Shown here: positions 16,242 through 21,909 of the stretch, piece by piece
Position numbering within the stretch: position 1 is the stretch's first letter
Layout of the letters: every line of letters starts with the position of its first letter
From: Bacteroidota bacterium
GTDB lineage: Bacteria; Bacteroidota; Ignavibacteria; SZUA-365
DNA: 21,909 bases
Reading direction: 5' to 3'
Assembly (NCBI GenBank): GCA_023432805.1
Contig: JAEYUG010000131.1
Span: 1 to 21,909 of the forward strand
Made by a program: the position numbers and the translations under genes
The notes under the pieces: generated by a model
What the model was told of the DNA's origin: nothing
Databases searched by the model: none
What the model saw: the letters and a program-made list of their open reading frames with translations, nothing else

Positions 16242-18221
16242 TCATGCTGCCGTTCCCTCGCACATCGCGTCTCCCTCGAACACGCGACGCGCCGTGGCGA
16301 GCTGCTCGAGCGTGCCGATCAGCATCACGATGTCGCCGGATTCGAAGCGCAGTTCGCCGCCGGGATTCGAATGGAAGGCCTCACCGCGCTGCACGGTCAG
16401 TACGGTGGCACCTGTCGTGCGCCGCAGGTTCAGCGCGGCCAGCGTGCATCCCGCAGCGGCCGCAGCCGCGTCGACACGCACGTGCGTCACGTCGATGTCC
16501 GGAATGGTGATGCCACTGCCCGCGCGCACAGGGGCCTCGGGACGCCGCAGCATCTGGTAGCCGTCGGCGCGAATCTCCGCGGCGAAGACGTCGATGTCGG
16601 TCTCGGGCACGAAGTAGCGCCGCAGCACGCGCGTGAAGATCTCGACCGAGGTCTCGAACTCCTCGGGAATCACCTCGTCGGCACCGAGTTTCTGCAGCGG
16701 CGGCACCTCCTGCGTGTAGCGCGTGCGGGCGATCAGGTGCGCCATGGGATTGAGGGTGTGCACGCGCTCGACGATGCGACGTGTCGCCGCCGCGTCGCTG
16801 ATCGCCACGACCACCACGCGCGCACGCATCACGCCCACGTGCGCCAGCACGGCGTCGCTCGATGCGTCGCCGTAGATGATCGGTTCACCATGTGCCGACT
16901 CCTCGCGCACCGTGCGGGCATTCAGTTCGGTGATGATGTAGGGGATGCCGGCGGATCGCGCCGTGCGTGCCAGATTGCGGCCGTTGACACCATACCCGAT
17001 GATGATCAGATGGTCCTGCAGCGGGGAAGCCTCCTCCGGCGCCGGCTCCGCTGTCGTGCGTGCAGGCATCCTTCCCGCCAGTCGCGGGGCCAGCGCGATC
17101 AGCGAGGGCGTGGCCGCAAGCGAAAGAATCGAGGCCGCAAGGAAGACCTGATATGTGCCCTGGTCGAGCAGTCCGGCCGTCAACCCGATCTTCGAGAGAA
17201 TGAAGCTGAACTCGCCGATCTGCGCGAGCGACACGCCTACGAGCACGGCCGTGCGCAGCGGAAGCCGCAGCAGCGCGGCGGCAGTGCCCGCCGCCAGCGT
17301 CTTGAACACGATTACCCCCGCGGTCACCGCCAGCACCGCCAGCGGCGATTCGACGAGAATGCTCGGATTGAAGAGCATCCCGATCGATACGAAAAAGAAA
17401 CTCGTGAACACATCACGGAAAGGCAGGATGTTCCCCAGCGCATGATGGCTGTATTCCGATTCCGAGATGATCAGTCCCGCAAGAAACGCACCCAGCGCCA
17501 GCGACAACCCGAGTTCGGAAGTGCCCCACGCGATCGCGAAACAGAGCAGCACGATCGTGATCAGAAACAGCTCGCGCACCCGGGTCTTCGCCACAAGGTA
17601 CAGCAGGCGCGGTACCACGACGCGCGCCGCGACGATCACACCCGCCACGAGCACCAGTCCCTTCCCCAGCATGATCAGCAGCGCCTCGATGCCGTCGCCC
17701 TCGCCGCCGGCGAGCAGCGGCACGACGAGCATCATCGGCACGACGGTGATGTCCTGGAAGATGAGGATGCCGAGAATCGTGCGTCCCTGCGGCGTGTCGG
17801 TCTCCGCCCGGTCCTGCAGCACCTTGAGCACGATCGCCGTGCTGCTGAGCGCCGCGATGAAGCCGTAGAAGACCCCCGTGCGCCAGGCCACGCCGACCGT
17901 GATGGCCAGCACGGCCGTGATCGCAAGCGTGAGGCCGGTCTGCATCGCACCGCCGCCGAGCACCGCGCCGCGGATGCGGACGAGGTCGCGGAGCGAGTAC
18001 TCGAGTCCGATCGTGAAGAGTAGAAGGATCACACCGATCTCGGCGAAAGCCTCCACGTCGTCGGGACTTCGGATGGCGCCGAAGACTGCGGGACCAGCCA
18101 GCACGCCCGTCAGCAGCAACCCAACGATCGGGGGAAGCCGCAGTCGCGAGAACACGAGCACCACGCCCACGGTGAGGGCGAGGATGACCAGGAGGTTGGC
18201 GAGCAGTGGGATGTGAGGCAT
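16242..18221 (-). CDS. CPA2-family monovalent cation/proton antiporter with RCK (TrkA-N/TrkA-C) domains, Kef-like
   Basis: The 659-residue product has a membrane half (about 6-380) with some twelve hydrophobic segments, typical of Kef-type cation:proton antiporters. The conserved glutamine-aspartate pair at 156-157 (F-Q-D) matches the ion-binding site of the family. A linker follows, then a TrkA-N (RCK) nucleotide-binding domain from about 403 with G-Y-G-V-N-G (409-414) and an acidic residue ending strand 2 (Glu432). A TrkA-C domain lies at about 570-650. It is expected to exchange K+ or Na+ for H+ across the inner membrane under control of a bound nucleotide. The order and length match the family. 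Start 18221 is preceded by GGAAG, and a Bacteroidetes-like promoter lies just upstream. Whether glutathione adducts gate it, as for E. coli KefC, is unknown. Confidence 0.9.
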   Translation of the reverse strand: MPHIPLLANLLVILALTVGVVLVFSRLRLPPIVGLLLTGVLAGPAVFGAIRSPDDVEAFAEIGVILLLFTIGLEYSLRDLVRIRGAVLGGGAMQTGLTLAITAVLAITVGVAWRTGVFYGFIAALSSTAIVLKVLQDRAETDTPQGRTILGILIFQDITVVPMMLVVPLLAGGEGDGIEALLIMLGKGLVLVAGVIVAARVVVPRLLYLVAKTRVRELFLITIVLLCFAIAWGTSELGLSLALGAFLAGLIISESEYSHHALGNILPFRDVFTSFFFVSIGMLFNPSILVESPLAVLAVTAGVIVFKTLAAGTAAALLRLPLRTAVLVGVSLAQIGEFSFILSKIGLTAGLLDQGTYQVFLAASILSLAATPSLIALAPRLAGRMPARTTAEPAPEEASPLQDHLIIIGYGVNGRNLARTARSAGIPYIITELNARTVREESAHGEPIIYGDASSDAVLAHVGVMRARVVVVAISDAAATRRIVERVHTLNPMAHLIARTRYTQEVPPLQKLGADEVIPEEFETSVEIFTRVLRRYFVPETDIDVFAAEIRADGYQMLRRPEAPVRAGSGITIPDIDVTHVRVDAAAAAAGCTLAALNLRRTTGATVLTVQRGEAFHSNPGGELRFESGDIVMLIGTLEQLATARRVFEGDAMCEGTAA

Positions 18222-18240
18222 GGGCGGCTTCCGATCGAGG

Positions 18241-18270
18241 CAAAATAGACGGCACGCCGTATTTTCAAAA
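18241..18270 (-). promoter_or_regulatory. Candidate Bacteroidetes-type promoter for the antiporter gene
   Basis: Read on the minus strand: TTTTG (18270-18266), 18 nt, then TATTTTG (18247-18241), about 20 nt before the start codon. This resembles the Bacteroidetes primary-sigma pattern (TTTG, about 19-21 nt, TAnnTTTG), with one base missing in the -7 box. It is untested. Confidence 0.4.
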
Positions 18271-18282
18271 CCGTGAATACGG
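18257..18282. promoter_or_regulatory. Inverted repeat over the antiporter promoter
   Basis: CCGTATT (18257-18263) and AATACGG (18276-18282) are exact reverse complements separated by 12 nt. The dyad covers the candidate -33 box of the antiporter promoter, which is where a repressor or activator site would be expected. No regulator gene is in the window. Confidence 0.4.
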
Positions 18283-18299
18283 ATAGGGGATATCCTCCT

Positions 18300-18331
18300 C
18301 TTGTACAAGCGCTCCCGTCGTGCTAACTTCC
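18300..18331 (+). promoter_or_regulatory. Candidate promoter with 10-bp palindrome for sdhCAB
   Basis: TTG (18301-18303), 20 nt, then TAACTTCC (18324-18331) resembles a Bacteroidetes-type promoter with a degenerate -7 box. The -33 part lies inside a perfect palindrome, CTTGTACAAG (18300-18309). The remaining leader up to the sdhC start is about 130 nt. This is weak evidence, based only on pattern. Confidence 0.3.
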
Positions 18332-18465
18332 TGCCTGTTGCAATCGACACATGATCCGCACCTCCCACCGGCAGTCATCCCCATCCGACGGCGACGTGCT
18401 TCGTGCATGGATCGTGCTCGCCTCACTTGGAACCGTACATCCCCACACCATTCAACCAAGGTGCT

Positions 18466-19158
18466 ATGGCAACGTTGACGCGTTTTCTCACTTCGACGAT
18501 CCTGAGCAAGGTGGTCATGGCGGCGACGGGACTGATCCTCGTCCTGTTCCTGCTCGGTCACATGTCCGGGAATCTGCAGATGTTTGCAGGCCAGGACAAG
18601 ATGAACAACTATGCCGTCTTCCTGCAGGGACTCGGCAGTGCGCTGTGGTTCATCCGTCTCTTCCTCTTCGTCTGTCTCGTGCTGCACGTCTGGACTTCGA
18701 TCCGGCTCAAGCTGCTCAACCTCGAGGCACGTCCCGTCAAGTACGTGCAGAAAAACTGGGTGCGTGCATCCCTCTCGTCGCGGACGATGATGTGGACCGG
18801 CGCCTTGATCTTCTTCTTCCTGCTCTACCATCTGCTGCACTTCACGCTTGGCGCGGTTGCGGCCGAGGGCTACGGCGCGCTCGATGCCGCCGGTCGGCAT
18901 GACGTCTACAACATGGTGATCGCCAGCTACAAGGTGCCCGTCATCTCGATCACCTACATCATTGCCATGCTGCTGCTCGGCTTCCATCTCAATCATGCGA
19001 TCGCCAGCATGTTCCAGACACTCGGCGTGAACCATCCCCGTTACAACGGCCTCATCCAGAAGGGCGGTGCCGTTCTTTCCATCATCATTGTGGCCGGTTT
19101 CCTTTCGATCCCCTTCGGCGTGCTTGCGGGATTGATCCGACCGGTCGCGGGAGTCTGA
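18466..19158 (+). CDS. sdhC: Succinate dehydrogenase / fumarate reductase cytochrome b subunit (b558 family)
   Basis: The 230-residue protein has five hydrophobic segments (about 12-33, 55-78, 106-130, 155-182 and 203-224). This is the layout of the di-heme cytochrome b558 family that anchors complex II in Bacteroidota, Bacillus and Wolinella. Histidines suited as axial heme ligands sit in the first four helices: His32, His74, His122 (or His125) and His174 (or His177). The subunit passes electrons between the iron-sulfur subunit and a quinone, probably menaquinone, in the inner membrane. The start was chosen at ATG 18466, preceded by AAGG at 4 nt spacing, and the polar N-terminus M-A-T-L-T-R fits the family. 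The open frame extends up to 18403 but that extension looks non-coding. It is followed after 2 nt by sdhA. Confidence 0.92.
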   Translation: MATLTRFLTSTILSKVVMAATGLILVLFLLGHMSGNLQMFAGQDKMNNYAVFLQGLGSALWFIRLFLFVCLVLHVWTSIRLKLLNLEARPVKYVQKNWVRASLSSRTMMWTGALIFFFLLYHLLHFTLGAVAAEGYGALDAAGRHDVYNMVIASYKVPVISITYIIAMLLLGFHLNHAIASMFQTLGVNHPRYNGLIQKGGAVLSIIIVAGFLSIPFGVLAGLIRPVAGV

Positions 19159-19160
19159 TC

Positions 19161-21074
19161 ATGACCCTCGATTCCAGAATTCCTTCCGGACCGCTCGCAG
19201 ACAAGTGGGATCGCCATCGCTTCGAGATGAAGCTGGTGAATCCCGCCAACAAGCGCAAGTATTCGGTCATCGTCGTCGGGACGGGACTCGCCGGCGCCTC
19301 GGCCGCGGCCACGCTCGCCGAACTCGGCTACCAGGTCGATGCCTTTGCGTATCAGGACAGTCCCCGCCGGGCACACAGCATCGCGGCACAGGGCGGCATC
19401 AACGCCGCCAAGAACTATCAGAACGACGGCGACAGCAACTGGCGTCTCTTCTACGACACGATCAAGGGCGGCGACTTCCGCGCCCGCGAGGGCAACGTCT
19501 ACCGGCTCGCGCAGGTCAGCGGTGCGATCATCGACCAGTGCGTGGCGCAGGGCGTGCCCTTCGCCCGCGAATACGGCGGCTACCTCGACAATCGCAGCTT
19601 CGGTGGTGCGCAGGTGTCCCGCACCTTCTACGCGCGTGGCCAGACGGGACAGCAGCTGCTGCTCGGCGCCTATTCGGCGATGATGCGCCAGGTCGGTCTC
19701 GGCACGGTCAAGCTTCACGCTCGCTCCGAGATGCTCGACATCGTCATCGTCGACGGACACGCGCGCGGCATCATCACACGCGACCTCGTGACTGGCAAGA
19801 TCGAGAGCTGGGCAGCCGATGCCGTCATTCTCGCGACCGGCGGCTACGCGAATGTCTTCTTCCTCTCGACCAACGCGATCGCCTGCAACGTGACCGCGAC
19901 CTATCGCGCGTACAAGAAGGGTGCGGCCTTCGCCAATCCCTGCTACACGCAGATCCATCCCACCTGCATTCCCGTCAGCGGCGACCATCAGAGCAAGCTC
20001 ACGCTCATGTCGGAGAGCCTGCGCAACGACGGTCGCATCTGGGTGCCGAAGAAGGTCGGCGAGACCCGGCAGCCCGATCAAATTCCCGAGGAGGATCGCG
20101 ACTACTACCTCGAGCGCAAGTATCCCAGCTTCGGAAACCTCTCCCCGCGCGACATCAGCTCGCGCAGCGCCAAGGAAGTCTGCGACGAGGGCCGCGGCGT
20201 CGGCACCTCGGGCTACGGCGTCTACCTCGACTTCGCCGATTCGATCAAACGCCTCGGCCGCAAGGTGATCGAAGAGCGCTACGGTAACCTCTTCGAGATG
20301 TACGAACGCATCACCGACGAGAATCCCTACCAGGTGCCGATGCGCATCTATCCCGCCGCGCATTACACCATGGGCGGACTCTGGGTCGATTACAACCTCA
20401 TGTCGAACGTTCCCGGCCTGCACGTGCTCGGCGAGGCGAACTTCTCTGATCACGGTGCGAACCGTCTCGGTGCGAGTGCCCTCATGCAGGGTCTGGCGGA
20501 TGGATACTTCGTGATTCCGTACACCATCGGGCACTACTTCGCCACGGCGAAGCAGCCGAAGGTGACCACCGACCATCCCGAATTCCGCAAGGCCGAAGCG
20601 GAAGCCTCCGACCGCATCAAGCACCTGCTGCGTCTGAAGGGCAAGCGCACGGTGGCCTCGATTCACCGCGAGCTGGGCAAGCTGATGTGGGACAATTGCG
20701 GCATGGCCCGCAGCGAGCAGAGTCTCAAACACGCGCTCGAGGTGATTCCCTCCCTGCGCGACGAATTCTGGAACAACGCCATCGTCGTCGGTGAGAACGA
20801 GAACCTGAACATCGCCCTCGAGCGGGCCGGTCGCGTGGCCGACTTCCTCGAATTCGCCGAACTGCTCTGCCATGATGCGCTCGATCGCAAGGAGAGCTGC
20901 GGCGGACACTTCCGCACCGAATACCAGACCGAAGACGGCGAAGCCCTGCGCAACGACGACGACTACGCGTACGTCGCCGCGTGGGAGTACACCGGCGTCG
21001 GCTCATCCCCCATCCTCCACAAGGAACAACTCGAGTTCGAAAACGTGGAACTGCAGACAAGGAGCTACAAGTGA
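19161..21074 (+). CDS. sdhA: Succinate dehydrogenase / fumarate reductase flavoprotein subunit
   Basis: The 637-residue protein is a full-length complex II flavoprotein of the type paired with b558 cytochromes. The FAD-binding motif G-T-G-L-A-G is at 40-45. The segment A-H-S-I-A-A-Q-G-G-I holds His72, the likely covalent FAD attachment site. Active-site candidates are His266 (I-H-P-T-C), Arg330 (S-P-R-D) and His401 (H-Y-T-M-G-G). N-R-L-G-A-S-A is at 434-440. The enzyme oxidises succinate to fumarate or runs in reverse on the cytoplasmic face of the membrane, with electrons moving to SdhB. A GGGAG lies 7 nt before the start, and the gene begins 2 nt after sdhC. Its stop overlaps the sdhB start by one base (TGATG), implying coupled translation. 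Confidence 0.97.
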   Translation: MTLDSRIPSGPLADKWDRHRFEMKLVNPANKRKYSVIVVGTGLAGASAAATLAELGYQVDAFAYQDSPRRAHSIAAQGGINAAKNYQNDGDSNWRLFYDTIKGGDFRAREGNVYRLAQVSGAIIDQCVAQGVPFAREYGGYLDNRSFGGAQVSRTFYARGQTGQQLLLGAYSAMMRQVGLGTVKLHARSEMLDIVIVDGHARGIITRDLVTGKIESWAADAVILATGGYANVFFLSTNAIACNVTATYRAYKKGAAFANPCYTQIHPTCIPVSGDHQSKLTLMSESLRNDGRIWVPKKVGETRQPDQIPEEDRDYYLERKYPSFGNLSPRDISSRSAKEVCDEGRGVGTSGYGVYLDFADSIKRLGRKVIEERYGNLFEMYERITDENPYQVPMRIYPAAHYTMGGLWVDYNLMSNVPGLHVLGEANFSDHGANRLGASALMQGLADGYFVIPYTIGHYFATAKQPKVTTDHPEFRKAEAEASDRIKHLLRLKGKRTVASIHRELGKLMWDNCGMARSEQSLKHALEVIPSLRDEFWNNAIVVGENENLNIALERAGRVADFLEFAELLCHDALDRKESCGGHFRTEYQTEDGEALRNDDDYAYVAAWEYTGVGSSPILHKEQLEFENVELQTRSYK

Positions 21075-21844
21075 TGAACCTGACCCTGCATGTCTGGAGA
21101 CAGAAGAGCGCCCACGACAGCGGACGCATGGTGACCTACACCGCCAAGGGCATCAGCGAGGACATGTCGTTCCTCGAAATGCTCGACACGGTCAACGAGG
21201 ATCTCATGCTCAATGGCGAGGAGCCCATTGCCTTCGACCACGACTGTCGCGAGGGTATCTGCGGCGCGTGTTCGCTGACCGTCAACGGTACACCGCACGG
21301 ACCCGAAAAAGCCACCACGATCTGCCAGTTGCACATGCGCAAGTTCAAGGATGGCGACACCATCTACATCGAACCGTGGCGTGCACGGGCATTCCCGGTG
21401 ATTCGTGACCTCGTCACCGACCGTTCGGCCTTCGACCGCATCATGGCGGCCGGTGGATTCGTGTCCGCGCGAACGGGCGGCGTGCCCGATGCCAACGCGA
21501 TTCCCATCTCGAAAATCGCGGCCGACAAGGCAATGGACTACGCCGCCTGCATCGGTTGCGGAGCCTGTGTGGCGGCCTGCAAGAACAGCTCGGCAATGCT
21601 GTTCGTCGGTGCGAAGGTGTCGCAGTACGCACAGCTTCCGCAGGGACAGCCCGAGCGTGCCACGCGCGTGATGAACATGGTCGCGAAGATGGACGAAGAG
21701 GGCTTCGGATCCTGCACCAACCTCTACGAGTGCGAGGCTGTGTGTCCCAAGAGCATCAGCGTGGCGGGCATCGCCCAGATGAACCGCGATCTGCTGAAAG
21801 CGTCGCTGACCTTCGTCGAGGCAAACGACTCCAGCGGCTTCTGA
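21074..21844 (+). CDS. sdhB: Succinate dehydrogenase / fumarate reductase iron-sulfur subunit
   Basis: The 256-residue protein carries all three cluster sites of the family. The 2Fe-2S ligands are Cys58, Cys63, Cys66 and Cys84. The 4Fe-4S ligands are Cys159, Cys162, Cys165 and Cys224. The 3Fe-4S ligands are Cys169, Cys214 and Cys220. It relays electrons between FAD in SdhA and the hemes/quinone site in SdhC. A perfect AAGGAG (21059-21064) precedes the start; it is 9 nt from ATG 21074 and 6 nt from an in-frame GTG at 21071, so a one-residue-longer start is possible. It is the last gene of the sdhCAB operon. A palindromic repeat follows 1 nt after the stop. Confidence 0.97.
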   Translation: MNLTLHVWRQKSAHDSGRMVTYTAKGISEDMSFLEMLDTVNEDLMLNGEEPIAFDHDCREGICGACSLTVNGTPHGPEKATTICQLHMRKFKDGDTIYIEPWRARAFPVIRDLVTDRSAFDRIMAAGGFVSARTGGVPDANAIPISKIAADKAMDYAACIGCGACVAACKNSSAMLFVGAKVSQYAQLPQGQPERATRVMNMVAKMDEEGFGSCTNLYECEAVCPKSISVAGIAQMNRDLLKASLTFVEANDSSGF

Positions 21845-21845
21845 C

Positions 21846-21867
21846 GGGAGGACGGACGCCCTCGTGC
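21846..21867 (+). repeat. Dispersed palindromic repeat, copy D (after sdhB stop)
   Basis: It starts 1 nt after the sdhB stop as GGGAGGACGGACG, then CCCT, then CGTGC. It differs from copy B (read in the same orientation) at a single base in the final arm, so its stem is imperfect. It borders the G/C run at the window end. Confidence 0.7.

Positions 21868-21909
<42 letters not shown>

Noticed and set aside
15786..18023. A 745-codon open frame on the plus strand opposite the antiporter gene
   Set aside because: Its product is an arginine/histidine-rich low-complexity sequence with no recognisable fold. The antiporter on the other strand is unmistakable.
19041..20909. A 622-codon minus-strand open frame opposite sdhC/sdhA
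   Set aside because: It covers strongly conserved sdhA codons in the complementary frame, so it is expected by codon bias.

Overview
The window is a high-GC, gene-dense bacterial chromosome segment, and every long open frame reads as ordinary bacterial coding sequence. Three features point to the Bacteroidota/Chlorobiota/Ignavibacteriota (FCB) group: a cytochrome b558-family SdhC followed by the matching SdhA and SdhB, several large exported proteins ending in a type IX secretion (T9SS)-like C-terminal domain, and promoter candidates resembling the Bacteroidetes -33/-7 type. The high GC suggests a lineage such as Kapabacteria, Ignavibacteria or Rhodothermia, but the genus cannot be fixed from this sequence.

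Layout. (1) Positions 3-3749, plus strand: a tight gene row with a 5'-truncated TPR protein, a DUF2085 membrane protein, an unknown small membrane protein, an exported thioredoxin-fold protein that lacks its cysteines, and a cyclase/kynurenine formamidase-family metal hydrolase. (2) 3843-6902, plus: a 1019-residue secreted metzincin-type protease with Ig-like and Hydin-like domains and a T9SS-like tail. (3) A perfect 15-bp hairpin at 6922-6957 lies between the convergent units. (4) 15407-7023, minus: an apparent three-gene operon of two tandem paralogues (Asp-box beta-propeller, five FN3-like repeats and a T9SS-like tail, 1177 and 1175 residues), then a secreted M28 metallopeptidase. (5) 18221-15527, minus: a CPA2/Kef-type cation/proton antiporter followed by a membrane-anchored sensor-like protein. 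(6) 18466-21844, plus: sdhC-sdhA-sdhB, a complete respiratory complex II / fumarate reductase. (7) 21845-21909: a palindromic repeat, then G7-C29, which is probably a sequencing or assembly artefact at a contig end.

How the parts fit: the two proteases and two propeller/FN3 proteins form an export-and-surface module, plausibly used for polymer or peptide degradation and cell-surface display. The Sdh complex and antiporter serve respiration and ion homeostasis.

The most interesting unexplained signal is a 22-bp palindromic element found four times. Three copies start 1-2 nt after a stop codon in the same orientation relative to the gene. In one of these the 4-nt loop is inverted. The fourth copy is inside the 3' end of the DUF2085 gene.
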